Assembly (NCBI GenBank): GCA_017409875.1
Contig: JAFQRW010000005.1
Coordinates: forward strand, 1 to 64,000
Direction of reading: 5' to 3'
DNA: 64,000 nt
Origin: Clostridia bacterium
GTDB lineage: Bacteria; Bacillota; Clostridia; RGIG6154
A model generated the notes under the pieces. That model was not told where the DNA came from and ran no database searches. It saw nothing but the letters and a program-made list of their open reading frames with translations. Below, piece after piece: positions 1 through 8,990 of this stretch; position 1 is the stretch's first letter, and each line of letters starts with the position of its first letter. The translations under genes were made by a program, and so were the position numbers.

Positions 1-47
1 GTGTCCCGAACGAAGCGCGCTACCAAACTGCGCTACATCCCGATATA
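1..47 (-). repeat. tRNA-Pro(CGG) 5'-half fragment, copy 1
   Basis: Read on the minus strand this is an acceptor-like strand CGGGATG, a D-arm (GCGC, loop with TTGGTA, GCGC), then CTTCG and an anticodon loop TTCGGGA with anticodon CGG. That is the 5' half of a tRNA-Pro. The window edge cuts it just after the anticodon loop, where the bases already read CAC, not the expected CGAAG. A near-identical copy lies at 201-247. It could be part of a real tRNA gene running off the window, but the shared break point with copy 2 argues for a derived fragment. Confidence 0.55.
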
Positions 48-86
48 AAATATTCGATTTTTTCTATCTCCCGTGTCTGTGGGATA

Positions 87-132
87 ACATGTGGTCAAAA
101 CTTGTTTGACCACATGTATTTTGTTTTTTAAG
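87..132 (+). terminator. Strong hairpin with T-rich tail
   Basis: A perfect 13-bp inverted repeat (87-99 with 105-117, loop ACTTG) is followed by ATTTTGTTTTTT. This is a good intrinsic terminator for rightward transcription entering from beyond the left edge. It sits between the two tRNA-Pro half copies and may be part of the same repeated unit. Confidence 0.6.
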
Positions 133-200
133 TCGCCATAAAGTGGCGGTGTTAAAAGGTTTGTGGGAGTTCGGCGGATTACTAATGAATTGGTTAGTAT

Positions 201-247
201 CGTGTCCCGAACGAAGCGCGCTACCAAACTGCGCTAATTCCCGAAAT
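201..247 (-). repeat. tRNA-Pro(CGG) 5'-half fragment, copy 2
   Basis: The first 36 plus-strand bases match copy 1 exactly, while the acceptor part differs (CGGGAAT on the minus strand). Past the anticodon loop the minus strand reads CACGATACTAACC, with no anticodon 3' strand, T-arm or matching 3' acceptor in the next 100 bases, so this is not a functional tRNA gene. The rest of 1-355 holds no convincing gene; open frames crossing it simply read through the repeats. Confidence 0.65.
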
Positions 248-310
248 GCTGATTTTTATCGAACAAATAATATAATACCACAAAAAGTTGTTTTAGTAAA
301 GAGTTTTTTT

Positions 311-350
311 AAAAAATATAAACCAATGAACAGATTTTTAATCTGTCCAT
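311..350 (-). terminator. Probable terminator of copA
   Basis: Downstream of the copA stop, ACAGATT (330-336) pairs with AATCTGT (340-346), and the stem extends outward to 326 and 350 with one mismatch. On the minus strand it is followed by a T-rich stretch. A moderate intrinsic terminator. Confidence 0.5.
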
Positions 351-355
351 TTTAA

Positions 356-565
356 TCATTTACAGTCTGTTACTTTGTATCCTGCTTCTTCTACAGCATT
401 TTTCAGATAATCACAAGAAACATCTGAGTTTAATTCAACAACTGCGGTTTTAGTCTGGTGATTTGGCTGTGCAGAAACAACTTCAGGAAGTAGCTCTAAA
501 CACTTTTTAACATTTGCCTCGCAATGAGGGCACATCATTCCCTCGATAGTTAATGTTTTTATCAT
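356..565 (-). CDS. copZ: Possible separately translated CopZ-like copper chaperone (in-frame internal start in copA)
   Basis: Met747 of CopA (ATG at 563-565) is preceded by a perfect AAGGAGG (574-580, complement) at 8 nt spacing, inside the coding sequence. Translation from here would yield a 69-residue protein with GMMCPHC at its N-terminus, the size and layout of free CopZ chaperones. The simplest history is an ancestral copA-copZ pair that lost the copA stop codon while keeping the copZ ribosome site. Whether both products are made cannot be read from sequence. Confidence 0.5.
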   Translation of the reverse strand: MIKTLTIEGMMCPHCEANVKKCLELLPEVVSAQPNHQTKTAVVELNSDVSCDYLKNAVEEAGYKVTDCK

Positions 566-2803
566 ATTTTTTGCCTCCTTGTTTTTATCGAATACTTTTA
601 TAAAGTTTAATCTAAGTGCGTTTGTAACAACACAAAAGCTTGACAGGCTCATTGCAGCTGCACCTATCATAGGATTGAGTTTAAGACCAAATGAAAGAAT
701 AAACACACCTGCTGCAAGCGGTATACCTATTATGTTATAAATAAATGCCCAGAACAAGTTTTGATGTATATTTTTTAAAGTTTTGCGGCTTAATTTAATG
801 GCGGCAGGTACATTTTCAAGATTTCCGCTCATTAATACAATATCAGCAGAGTTGATAGCAATATCAGTGCCTGTGCCGATAGCAACGCCTACATCGGCTT
901 GGGTTAAAGCGGGGGAGTCGTTAATTCCGTCTCCTACCATCATAACTTTAGCACTTTTTTGCAAATTTTTTATAGCCATTGCTTTTCCGTCGGGCAATAC
1001 TCCGGCAATAATATGGTCTATGCCTGCGCTTTTTGCAATAGCTGATGCAGTTTTTTCGTTGTCGCCTGTCAGCATAACAACGCTTAATCCCATTTGCTTA
1101 AGTTTTTTTATCGCAGATTTGCTGTCTTTCTTGATAGTGTCTGCTACTGCGATAATACCAATACATTTATCACCAAAGCAAAAGAATATCGGTGTTTTGC
1201 CTTCCTCGGATAGAATTTCTGCGTTTGCAACAAGTTTTTCGGGAATATCGGTAAAACTACCTGCAAAGGCTAAATTTCCGCCATACACAAAATTTTCGCC
1301 AATTTTACCGCTTAAACCGCTGCCAGGAACATCAGAAAAGTTTTCAATAGAAAAAAGTTGCATTTTTTTTGATTTTGCCTCTTTTACTATTGCATAGCTT
1401 AAAGGGTGCTTACTATTGTTTTCAAGAGAATATGCTAATGTTAATAATTCATCTTCAGAACATTCATAAGGGATAATATCGGTAACACAAGGACTACCAT
1501 TTGTTATAGTGCCTGTTTTATCGAGTACAACGGTAGAAATCTTTCCTGCATATTCAAGACTTGCAGCGTTTTTAAAAAGAATTCCGTTTTTAGCGCCCAC
1601 ACCGCTTCCAACCATAATGGCAACAGGTGTAGCAAGACCTAATGCACAAGGACAGCTAATTACCAAAACTGCAATACCTCTTGTAAGTGAAAATCCAAAC
1701 GAATGTCCTGAAAGTAACCAGCAAATAATAGTTAAAGCGGAAATTAAAATGACAACAGGAACAAAAATTCCTGATACTGTGTCTGCAACTTTTGCAACAG
1801 GGGCTTTTGTACTTGAAGCATCGCTGACCATTTTTATTATCTGAGCTAAAAATGTGTCCTGACCGACTTTTTTGGTTTTAACCTTTATAAAGCCCGACCT
1901 GTTTACAGTTGCGGCAGAGACATTACTTCCGGGACGTTTGTCAACAGGAATACTTTCGCCTGTGAGCATAGATTCGTCTACAGCGCTGGTGCCTTCTATA
2001 ACTTCTCCGTCTGCAGGTATACTTTCTCCGGGACGAACAACAAAAATATCTCCAATATTTAGATTTTTCACTGGAATAACAATTTCTTTATCGTCTTTTA
2101 TAATAACAGCCGTTTGAGGTGCAAGCTTAATCAGAGAATTTATAGCATTTGTCGTTTTTCCTTTGGAATATGCTTCAAGCATTTTTCCTACGGTAATTAA
2201 GACTAAAATCATAGCTGCTGATTCAAAGTAAAGCTCATGCATAAGCTCGGGCATATCGTGGTGATTAGCTTTTGTCATTATAAAAAGCATAACAGAACTG
2301 TAAATAAACGAAGCACCCGAGCCAAGAGCAACCAAGGTGTCCATATTTGGAGATTTGTTAAAAAAACCTTTGAAACCATTTATAAAAAATCTTTGATTTA
2401 TAACAAGTATAATGCCTGATAAAATAAGCTGCAAAATGGCTAAAGCAATATGATTGTTTTCAAAAAAGGAGGGCAGGGGAAAGCCCCACATTATATTGCC
2501 CATTGTAATATACATAAGAATAATCAAAAAAACAACAGATAAAATCAGCCTTGCTTTAAGGGAAGAAAAATCTTTATTTTCGGAGTTTTCATTCTTAGGG
2601 TCTGAATTTTTTTTATATGCACCATAACCTGCGTGAGTAACGGCAGCGATAATTTCATCTTGGGTAGCCGTGCCTTCAACAGACATTGTATTAGTTAAAA
2701 GATTAACACTGCATGTATCAACATTATAAAGAGCAGATACAGCTTTTTCAACACGGCTACTACATGCTGCACAGCTCATTCCGGTGATTGTATATTGCTC
2801 CAT
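356..2803 (-). CDS. copA: Cu(I)-translocating P-type ATPase with C-terminal copper-chaperone domain
   Basis: Membrane ATPase of the P1B-1 family that exports monovalent copper from the cytoplasm. An N-terminal heavy-metal-associated (HMA) domain carries CxxC at residues 11-14. The membrane metal site CPC is at 384-386 (motif [11 protein letters not shown]), and the phosphorylated Asp428 lies in DKTGT. TGES, HP and GDGIND motifs are also present. After the last membrane helices a second HMA domain follows (about 747-815, CPHC at 758-761). At 815 aa it is longer than a one-HMA CopA by this extra domain. The ribosome site is GGAGG. It is monocistronic, flanked by terminators, with no CsoR or CopY gene beside it. 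The C-terminal domain has its own ribosome site (see 356-565). Confidence 0.96.
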   Translation of the reverse strand: MEQYTITGMSCAACSSRVEKAVSALYNVDTCSVNLLTNTMSVEGTATQDEIIAAVTHAGYGAYKKNSDPKNENSENKDFSSLKARLILSVVFLIILMYITMGNIMWGFPLPSFFENNHIALAILQLILSGIILVINQRFFINGFKGFFNKSPNMDTLVALGSGASFIYSSVMLFIMTKANHHDMPELMHELYFESAAMILVLITVGKMLEAYSKGKTTNAINSLIKLAPQTAVIIKDDKEIVIPVKNLNIGDIFVVRPGESIPADGEVIEGTSAVDESMLTGESIPVDKRPGSNVSAATVNRSGFIKVKTKKVGQDTFLAQIIKMVSDASSTKAPVAKVADTVSGIFVPVVILISALTIICWLLSGHSFGFSLTRGIAVLVISCPCALGLATPVAIMVGSGVGAKNGILFKNAASLEYAGKISTVVLDKTGTITNGSPCVTDIIPYECSEDELLTLAYSLENNSKHPLSYAIVKEAKSKKMQLFSIENFSDVPGSGLSGKIGENFVYGGNLAFAGSFTDIPEKLVANAEILSEEGKTPIFFCFGDKCIGIIAVADTIKKDSKSAIKKLKQMGLSVVMLTGDNEKTASAIAKSAGIDHIIAGVLPDGKAMAIKNLQKSAKVMMVGDGINDSPALTQADVGVAIGTGTDIAINSADIVLMSGNLENVPAAIKLSRKTLKNIHQNLFWAFIYNIIGIPLAAGVFILSFGLKLNPMIGAAAMSLSSFCVVTNALRLNFIKVFDKNKEAKNMIKTLTIEGMMCPHCEANVKKCLELLPEVVSAQPNHQTKTAVVELNSDVSCDYLKNAVEEAGYKVTDCK

Positions 2804-2846
2804 ATTTACCTCCGATTCCTAAGTTATTCTAAACTAACCACTCTGT

Positions 2847-2875
2847 ATTTTATCACTATTTTAACAAAAAATCAA
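2847..2875 (-). promoter_or_regulatory. Putative copA promoter
   Basis: On the minus strand TTGATT (2870-2875), a 17-bp spacer and TAAAAT (2847-2852) lie about 45 bp upstream of the copA start. The match is moderate. No obvious CsoR or CopY operator was recognised. Confidence 0.4.
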
Positions 2876-2882
2876 CAAAAAA

Positions 2883-2911
2883 TGCAGATGTTGTTAAATT
2901 TAACATCTGCA
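2883..2911 (-). terminator. Terminator of the arginine operon
   Basis: TGCAGATGTT (2883-2892) pairs perfectly with AACATCTGCA (2902-2911). On the minus strand the stem is followed by TTTTTTG. It lies 11 bases past the argF stop. Confidence 0.85.
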
Positions 2912-2921
2912 CAATAGCTTT

Positions 2922-3905
2922 TTAAAGTGTTGCTGCCATAACAGCTTTAATGGTATGCATACGGTTTTCAGCTTCGTCAAAAACAATTGACTGTTTGCTT
3001 TCAAAAACTTCATCGGTAACTTCCATACAATCAATTCCGAATTTATCGTAGATTTCTTTGCCGGTAGTAGTTTTTAAGTCGTGGAATGCAGGCAAGCAGT
3101 GCATAAATTTACACTTTTGACCCGCATTATCCATAAGCTTTTTGTTAACCTGGTAGGGAAGAAGGTCGTCTATACGTTCTTTCCACACCTCAGCAGGTTC
3201 GCCCATTGAAACCCATACATCAGTGTAAATAATGTCTGCATTTTTTGTAGCTTCAATCGGGTCTTCGATAAATTCAAGTACAGCACCTGTTTGCTTTGCA
3301 ATTTCTACGCATTGTGAAACAAGCTCACTGGTGGGGAAATACTTTTTAGGGGCACATGCAACAAAATGCATACCCATTTTAGCGCAGCCAACCATTAAAG
3401 AATTACCCATATTATATCTCGCGTCACCCATATAAACAAGTTTGATACCTGAAAGAGAACCAAAATGTTCTTTGATAGTCAGAAAATCGGCAAGGATTTG
3501 TGTTGGATGAAATTCATTTGTAAGTCCGTTCCAAACAGGCACAGAAGCATATTTTGCAAGTTCTTCAACAACTTCCTGACCAAAACCACGGTACTCAATT
3601 CCGTCAAACATTCTGCCCAAAACTCTTGCAGTATCTGCAATACTTTCTTTTTTACCAATCTGAGAACCTGTTGGGTCTAAGTAAACAGGGGGCATTCCAA
3701 GATCAGAAGCTGCGACCTCAAAAGCACAACGTGTTCTCGTAGAAGTTTTTTCAAAGATTAAAGCAATATTTTTGTCAGGGAATATTTTATGTGAGATTTT
3801 TTCTTTTTTCTCCTTTTTTAATTGAGCCGCATATTCAATTAAGTACATTATTTCTTCAGGTGAAAAATCAAGCAGCTTTAAAAAGCTTTTTCCTTTAAGA
3901 TTCAT
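2922..3905 (-). CDS. argF: Ornithine carbamoyltransferase
   Basis: Cytoplasmic enzyme making citrulline from ornithine and carbamoyl phosphate. The carbamoyl-phosphate loop STRTR is at residues 55-59, and the ornithine/active-site motif HCLP at 269-272. FHPTQ is also present. At 327 aa it has the usual family length. It is the last gene of the argCJBDF operon, only 2 nt after argD, and is followed by a terminator. In principle it could be a catabolic OTCase (arcB), but the biosynthetic neighbours argue for argF. No argG, argH or carbamoyl-phosphate synthase gene is in the window. Confidence 0.96.
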   Translation of the reverse strand: MNLKGKSFLKLLDFSPEEIMYLIEYAAQLKKEKKEKISHKIFPDKNIALIFEKTSTRTRCAFEVAASDLGMPPVYLDPTGSQIGKKESIADTARVLGRMFDGIEYRGFGQEVVEELAKYASVPVWNGLTNEFHPTQILADFLTIKEHFGSLSGIKLVYMGDARYNMGNSLMVGCAKMGMHFVACAPKKYFPTSELVSQCVEIAKQTGAVLEFIEDPIEATKNADIIYTDVWVSMGEPAEVWKERIDDLLPYQVNKKLMDNAGQKCKFMHCLPAFHDLKTTTGKEIYDKFGIDCMEVTDEVFESKQSIVFDEAENRMHTIKAVMAATL

Positions 3906-3907
3906 TT

Positions 3908-5077
3908 TTAATCCTCCTTGCAGGCGTCTTTAATAATTTTTATGGCACGCTCTAAAACATCCTGAGGTATATTAAGTGCCGGCAGGAGACGCACTTTATC
4001 CTTTGCAGTAAGGCACAAAACACCACCCTCAATACACTTATTAACTACGTCTTTAGCCGGTTTTGATGTTTTAATGCCAATCATCAATCCCATACCGCTT
4101 ACGCTTTCAACACCGTCTGCATTTTCTAAAGCTTCAAAAATATATTTGCTTTTTTGTTTAACTTCGCATAAAAGCTTGTCGTCAATACGGTTAATTATGC
4201 TAATAGCACCTGCACAGGAAATGGGATTTCCGCCAAAAGTAGAACCGTGGTCTCCAAAGCCTAAAACGTCTTGAACCTTTTCGCCTAAAAGCGCAGCACC
4301 TAAAGGAAGCCCGCCACCAATTCCTTTTGCAGTAGTAACTATGTCGGGAGTAATGCCGAAATTCATATATGAATAAAGAGTGCCACACCTTCCATTTCCT
4401 GTCTGAACTTCGTCGACAATTAAAAGTATATCTTCTCTTTCAGCAATTAAAGCGCAAGCCTTGATAAACTCTTTTTGGAGTGCAACAACACCGCCTTCGC
4501 CTTGGATACACTCTATCATAATTGCTGCAGTTTTGTTTGATTTTACTGCATTTTCCAAAGCGTTAATATCATTTGCAGGAGTGTGTACAAATCCGGGAGT
4601 AAGTGGAGTAAAAAGCTTGTGAAAATTGTCTTGGCCTGTAGCTGCAAGAGTGGTTAATGTTCTTCCGTGAAAGCTTTTTTCCAATGTGATTATTGTATAG
4701 TAATCACTGCCTTTTTTTTCTTGAGCATATTTTCTTGCAACCTTGATTGCACATTCGTTTGCCTCAGCACCTGAATTTGCAAAAAAGACCTTTTTCATGT
4801 CTGTTCTTTTGCAGAGGATTTCAGCTAAAGTAGCACAAGGCTCTGTGTAATAAAGGTTTGACATGTGTTGCACCTTGCTAAGCTGATTTGTTACTGCGCC
4901 AATCCACTCGGTGTCAGCAATACCAAAAGAGGTTACGCCAATGCCTGAACCCATATCTATATATTCTTTTCCTTGTTCATCATAAACCACTGAGCCTTTT
5001 CCTGATACAATTTCGACAGGGAAACGAGCGTAAGTTGATGCAACATAGGTTTTGTCAATATTTTTAATGTTACTCAT
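3908..5077 (-). CDS. argD: Acetylornithine aminotransferase
   Basis: PLP-dependent class III aminotransferase that converts N-acetylglutamate semialdehyde to N-acetylornithine with glutamate as donor. The PLP lysine is about residue 251 in TTAKGIGGG, and the substrate-side motif NSGAEANE is present. Two ATGs compete. The one at 5083 sits only 3 nt from the AGGAG at 5087-5091, whereas the ATG at 5075-5077 has a 9-nt spacing, so I chose the latter (389 aa). The start lies inside the 3' end of argB, which suggests translational coupling. argF follows 2 nt downstream. Confidence 0.95.
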   Translation of the reverse strand: MSNIKNIDKTYVASTYARFPVEIVSGKGSVVYDEQGKEYIDMGSGIGVTSFGIADTEWIGAVTNQLSKVQHMSNLYYTEPCATLAEILCKRTDMKKVFFANSGAEANECAIKVARKYAQEKKGSDYYTIITLEKSFHGRTLTTLAATGQDNFHKLFTPLTPGFVHTPANDINALENAVKSNKTAAIMIECIQGEGGVVALQKEFIKACALIAEREDILLIVDEVQTGNGRCGTLYSYMNFGITPDIVTTAKGIGGGLPLGAALLGEKVQDVLGFGDHGSTFGGNPISCAGAISIINRIDDKLLCEVKQKSKYIFEALENADGVESVSGMGLMIGIKTSKPAKDVVNKCIEGGVLCLTAKDKVRLLPALNIPQDVLERAIKIIKDACKED

Positions 5078-5945
5078 TTTCATGGTCTCCTATAACCATA
5101 GTTCCCGCACCCTCATCAGTTAGAATTTCCATCAAAATAGAGTGGGGGACTCTTCCGTCCATAATAATTACATTTTTAACACCCTCATTGATTGCCTCAA
5201 TGCAACAGTCAATTTTAGGAATCATACCGCCTGAGATTATGCCGTTTTCACGAAGACTAACACATTCTTTTACAGTAACTTCAGGGATCAGTGTATCAGG
5301 GTTATCTTTATCTCTTAAAAGACCTGCAATGTCAGTCATCATAATAAGTCTTTTTGCGTTTAATGCCCCTGCAATGTATGCCGCAGCAGTATCGCCGTTA
5401 ATGTTATATGTATTACCGTCTTTGTCACAGCCAAGAGTTGAAATAACGGGAATATAACCTTTTTCCAAGAGGTCAGTTACAGGCTTAATGTTAATGTTGG
5501 TAATAGAGCCAACATATCCAAGTTTTTCGTCTTTGATTTTAGCTTCAATAAGTCTGCCGTCCATACCGGAAATACCCATAGCCTTTCCGCCGTATCTTTC
5601 AATTAAATTAACTAAAGTTTTGTTTACCTTGCCGGCAAGCACCATCTGAACGATATCAACAGTTTCTTTGTCGGTAACTCTGAGTCCGTCAACAAATTCA
5701 GCTTTTTTTCCGAGTTTTTCCATTGTTTCGCTTATCTCAGGTCCGCCACCGTGAACAAGTACAATTTTAACACCAATAAGCCATAAAAGAACAATGTCTT
5801 CCATAACCTGTTGCTTTAATTGTTCGTTTATCATAGCGTTTCCGCCGTATTTTATAACTACAACTTCACCGTTGTAACGTTTAATATATGGCAGAGCCTG
5901 CGTTAAAACTTCTGCCCTTTGAGCATTTGAAAAATTTCCTAACAT
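5070..5945 (-). CDS. argB: Acetylglutamate kinase
   Basis: Phosphorylates N-acetylglutamate, the second step of the acetylated arginine route. Amino-acid-kinase fold motifs are clear: KYGGNAM near the N-terminus, VHGGGPEI at about residue 64, and NGDTAAA in the nucleotide-binding part. At 291 aa it has normal length. The extended N-terminal helix with an early run of charged residues resembles arginine-inhibitable kinases, but inhibition cannot be proved from sequence. It sits 16 nt after argJ and overlaps the start of argD. Confidence 0.96.
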   Translation of the reverse strand: MLGNFSNAQRAEVLTQALPYIKRYNGEVVVIKYGGNAMINEQLKQQVMEDIVLLWLIGVKIVLVHGGGPEISETMEKLGKKAEFVDGLRVTDKETVDIVQMVLAGKVNKTLVNLIERYGGKAMGISGMDGRLIEAKIKDEKLGYVGSITNINIKPVTDLLEKGYIPVISTLGCDKDGNTYNINGDTAAAYIAGALNAKRLIMMTDIAGLLRDKDNPDTLIPEVTVKECVSLRENGIISGGMIPKIDCCIEAINEGVKNVIIMDGRVPHSILMEILTDEGAGTMVIGDHENE

Positions 5946-5961
5946 AATTTCCTCCTAATCA

Positions 5962-7176
5962 TCAGGTGCGATAATCGCCGTTAATTTTAACATAATCGTA
6001 AGTTAAATCGCATCCCCATGCAGACGCTTTATAGTCACCTGCATTTAAGTTAATTATAATTTCGATTTCATTTTCCAAAAGTATTTCTTTAGCGATTTCT
6101 TCAGAAAAATCAACACCAGAGCCGTTTTTACAAACAATAATTGTACCTTTTGAAGATTTGAACGATACATCAATTTTAGTAACGTCAACTTTCGCACCGC
6201 TATAGCCTATTGCACAAAGCACACGTCCCCAGTTTGCATCAGCACCAAACATTGCTGCTTTTAAAAGACTTGAGCATATAACGCTTTTTGCAACAGTTTT
6301 TGCGTTTAATTCACTGTCGGCGCCTGATACGTTGCATTCTAAAAGTTTGGTAGCGCCCTCGCCGTCGCCTGCAATCATTCTGCAAAGTGTTACGGTTATA
6401 GTATTAAGAGCTTTCATAAACTCATCAAAATCTTTTCCGGTAGATACAATCTCATCATTTTCTGCCGTTCCGTTAGCAAGAACTGATACCATATCGTTTG
6501 TTGAGGTGTCACCGTCAATGCTAATCATATTAAAAGTGTTTTTAACATCACTTGAAAGAGCGGTTTTAAGCATTTCAGGCGATATTTTAACATCTGTTGT
6601 TATAAAAACAAGCATTGTAGCCATATTTGGATGAATCATACCGCTGCCTTTTGCGATACCGCCCATTTTGCAAACTTTTCCGCCAATTTCAAATTCAACT
6701 GCAACTTCTTTTTTTACAGTATCTGTTGTCATAATACCTTCGGCAGCGTCTGCTGAACCATTTTCAGAAAGTCCTGCGATTAACGCACCAAGTCCATTTT
6801 TAATAGGATTAATATCAAGAGGCTGGCCAATTACGCCGGTTGAAGCAACAATAACATCATCCGGATTTATATTTAAAGCTTCTGCAGTGATTTTAGACAT
6901 ATTTTCTGCAACTTCAATGCCATCAGCATTACAGGTATTGGCATTTCCACTGTTACATATAATTGCCTGAGCATATCCGTCAGACAGATGCTTTTTAGTA
7001 ACAGTAATTGGAGCTCCTTTTACAAGGTTTGTAGTGTATACGCTAGCAGCAGCTGCTTTTGTCTTGCTTACAATAAGTGATAAGTCTCTTTTGGTTTTGT
7101 TTTTTCTGATGCCGCAGTGCACACCGTTTGCTTTAAATCCCTTTGCTGCAGTAACACCGCCATTAATGATTTTCAT
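5962..7176 (-). CDS. argJ: Bifunctional glutamate N-acetyltransferase / ornithine acetyltransferase
   Basis: Transfers acetyl from acetylornithine to glutamate (and in bifunctional members from acetyl-CoA), so the acetyl group is recycled. The precursor self-cleaves before a threonine: here MATMLVF with Thr187, preceded by KGSGMI and HPNM. The chosen start (ATG 7174-7176) has GGAGG upstream within the argC end and begins 1 nt after the argC stop. A longer frame reaches 7227 but lacks a ribosome site. Product 404 aa. No separate argA or argE is present here, consistent with the cyclic pathway. Confidence 0.95.
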   Translation of the reverse strand: MKIINGGVTAAKGFKANGVHCGIRKNKTKRDLSLIVSKTKAAAASVYTTNLVKGAPITVTKKHLSDGYAQAIICNSGNANTCNADGIEVAENMSKITAEALNINPDDVIVASTGVIGQPLDINPIKNGLGALIAGLSENGSADAAEGIMTTDTVKKEVAVEFEIGGKVCKMGGIAKGSGMIHPNMATMLVFITTDVKISPEMLKTALSSDVKNTFNMISIDGDTSTNDMVSVLANGTAENDEIVSTGKDFDEFMKALNTITVTLCRMIAGDGEGATKLLECNVSGADSELNAKTVAKSVICSSLLKAAMFGADANWGRVLCAIGYSGAKVDVTKIDVSFKSSKGTIIVCKNGSGVDFSEEIAKEILLENEIEIIINLNAGDYKASAWGCDLTYDYVKINGDYRT

Positions 7177-7177
7177 T

Positions 7178-8110
7178 TTATATTTCCTCCGTAATAAGTC
7201 CTGCCAATTCGTCTGAGCCAAGGACAATATTCATATTTTGAATAGCAGAACCCGATGCACCTTTGCCTAAGTTGTCGTAGCGGGCAGTAACAACAATTCT
7301 TTCGTCATTACCAAAAACTGCTATCTGCATATCATCACGACCTGAAAAAGCCAAAGCAGATAAAAATCCGTTTTCATCTGAAGCTTCATCATAGTGAACA
7401 ATCTTTGAATTGTAGCACGACTTATATATTTTTTTAATTCCTTCAATGTCAGTACCCAAATCTTTCTTAAAGAGAGGAATACTAACCTCCATACCGCTAT
7501 AAAAATCTGCTACGATAGGGCAGAACACAGCATCATTTATAAGACCTGTGACAGTTTTCATTTCTTTTAAATGCTTGTGTTGCTGAGATAAAGCGTACTG
7601 TCTTGGAGCACAAAGTAATTTATCTCTGTTTTCAGCCTGGTAGTCAGCAATCATCTTTTTCCCACCACCTGAGTATCCGGTAATAGAAAAACAAGATAGT
7701 AAAACATCTTTATTAAGCACACCCTGTTCAATTAAAGGCTTTACAAGCGCAATAAATCCGCTTGCGTGACAACCGGGATTTGCGATGAGCTTTGAATTCT
7801 TTATTCTTTCACGCATACCTGAAAGCTCCGGAAATCCGTATGTCCATTCGGGGTTTGTACGGTGAGCGGTTGATGTATCTATTATAACTGTGTTGTTGTT
7901 ATCAAGTAAAGTTACGGCCTCTTTGGCTGCATCATCAGGAAGGCATAAAAAAACAATATCTGCACTGTTTATCGCCTCTTTGCGGGCAGCAACATCTTTT
8001 CTTAATTCATCAGGTAACGTAATAAGTGAAATATCTTTACGTGATGACAGTCTGTCGTAAATTCTAAGACCGGTTGTACCTGCACTTCCGTCTATAAATA
8101 CTTTTGCCAT
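7178..8110 (-). CDS. argC: N-acetyl-gamma-glutamyl-phosphate reductase (short form)
   Basis: NADPH-dependent reductase of the third arginine step. An N-terminal Rossmann segment (FIDGSAGTTG) binds the cofactor, and the catalytic Cys114 lies in NPGCHASG. The protein is 310 aa, the length of the shorter ArgC type, not the roughly 345 aa type. It is the first gene of argCJBDF and stands behind a near-perfect promoter with a possible ArgR site between the promoter and the gene. Confidence 0.95.
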   Translation of the reverse strand: MAKVFIDGSAGTTGLRIYDRLSSRKDISLITLPDELRKDVAARKEAINSADIVFLCLPDDAAKEAVTLLDNNNTVIIDTSTAHRTNPEWTYGFPELSGMRERIKNSKLIANPGCHASGFIALVKPLIEQGVLNKDVLLSCFSITGYSGGGKKMIADYQAENRDKLLCAPRQYALSQQHKHLKEMKTVTGLINDAVFCPIVADFYSGMEVSIPLFKKDLGTDIEGIKKIYKSCYNSKIVHYDEASDENGFLSALAFSGRDDMQIAVFGNDERIVVTARYDNLGKGASGSAIQNMNIVLGSDELAGLITEEI

Positions 8111-8130
8111 TTTTGTTTTTCCTTTCGGTA

Positions 8131-8144
8131 TGAATAAATATACA
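8131..8144. promoter_or_regulatory. Candidate ArgR box
   Basis: TGAATAAATATACA resembles the ARG box half-site pattern (TGAATAATTATTCA) recognised by ArgR/AhrC. It lies between the argC promoter and start codon, where repression would make sense. It is a single imperfect site in AT-rich DNA, so support is modest. Confidence 0.35.
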
Positions 8145-8166
8145 AAAAATTCTCATATATTTGCAT

Positions 8167-8195
8167 ATTATACACCTATTTTTACCATTTGTCAA
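8167..8195 (-). promoter_or_regulatory. argC operon promoter
   Basis: On the minus strand a perfect TTGACA (8190-8195), a 17-bp spacer and a perfect TATAAT (8167-8172) precede argC. A strong vegetative (sigma-A) promoter. Confidence 0.88.
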
Positions 8196-8248
8196 GTGTT
8201 TTGGATAGAATATTTATGCATTTTTAACGTAATATATGTATAAAAATT

Positions 8249-8287
8249 AAAAAGCAGTGATATCAAATGTGGATATCACTGCTTTTT
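8249..8287 (-). terminator. Terminator of the VOR/acyl-CoA synthetase operon
   Basis: A perfect 16-bp inverted repeat (8249-8264 with 8272-8287) ends in T-runs on both sides. It lies just past the LytTR gene stop and insulates the arg promoter from upstream transcription. Confidence 0.88.
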
Positions 8288-8294
8288 AAAAAAA

Positions 8295-8987
8295 TCAGTT
8301 TTTTAAAATAACATATTCTTTATAAATATTTTTGATTTCTTTAAGTCTTCTTTTCGGGATAGAAATAACCTCGTTGTTGGTCATTACAAATAAATCATTT
8401 TCAATACATTTGACTTTGTCCATATTTACAAGACAGTTTTTGTAACTTCTTACAAAGTTTTTGTGTTTTAAAAATACATCTGCTGCGTCAGGAAATGAAA
8501 TACTGAACATACTTATGCACTCATCAGCTTTATGAATCTGGACACAGTGATTGCCATATCCTATATATAAAATATCATTGATGTTGAAATTAACAGAACT
8601 TTTTTTAAGCTGAAAGGTTATAATGTTTTCAGTGTTATCAGTTTCGCGTACTGTAAAATATAGCCTGTTTTTTTCGCCGGACGGATAAATAACAGCGGTA
8701 TATCTTCTAACAATTTTCGGACGTGTCTGAGCGCAAAAAAGAAATGTTTTTGCAGAATTAATAGCCGCAAAATCACTGTAAGTTAATTTTGAAATACCAT
8801 TAAGGTCTGTTGTGATTTTATCCGAAAGCAATTCTTTTAAACCTTCAAGACTTAAAACCTCAGGTTTTAAGTCGCTTCTGGCATCATAAAAATGAATACT
8901 TGTATTACCTTCATTTAAAAAGATTTCTCCTGCTAAAAGAAATAATGATTTTACAAGCCGATCGTAAAAATTTTCAACGTTTTTCAT
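8295..8987 (-). CDS. LytTR-domain DNA-binding protein without a receiver domain
   Basis: The C-terminal half (about 115-228) fits a LytTR DNA-binding domain: a beta-rich start, then KNFVRSYKNCLVNMDKV and a final ISIPKRRLKEIKN. The N-terminal 110 residues match no family I recognise and lack the aspartate pocket of a response-regulator receiver. No membrane segment is seen. The gene starts 3 nt after the acyl-CoA synthetase stop and is the last gene of the operon before a strong terminator, so it is probably a local regulator. Function beyond DNA binding is unknown. Confidence 0.8.
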   Translation of the reverse strand: MKNVENFYDRLVKSLFLLAGEIFLNEGNTSIHFYDARSDLKPEVLSLEGLKELLSDKITTDLNGISKLTYSDFAAINSAKTFLFCAQTRPKIVRRYTAVIYPSGEKNRLYFTVRETDNTENIITFQLKKSSVNFNINDILYIGYGNHCVQIHKADECISMFSISFPDAADVFLKHKNFVRSYKNCLVNMDKVKCIENDLFVMTNNEVISIPKRRLKEIKNIYKEYVILKN

Positions 8988-8990
8988 AAA

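Noticed and set aside
94-111. GGTCAAA and TTTGACC as a CtsR operator
   Set aside because: CtsR sites are direct heptad repeats; here the heptads are inverted and form the stem of a hairpin with a T-rich tail, and no Clp gene is adjacent.
1-247. CRISPR array from the repeated 36-mer
   Set aside because: Only two copies, with unequal and long spacing, and the repeat is a tRNA half; no cas genes are nearby.
33-355. Short open frames crossing the first 355 bases on both strands
   Set aside because: They read straight through the tRNA-Pro half repeats and the hairpin and have no convincing ribosome site; treated as chance frames.
783-1397. 204-codon open frame antisense to copA
   Set aside because: It lies wholly within a conserved P-type ATPase on the other strand and shows no protein-like features.
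8111-8294. T-box or other riboswitch upstream of argC
   Set aside because: No T-box consensus or long structured leader is present; only a promoter and a possible ArgR site.
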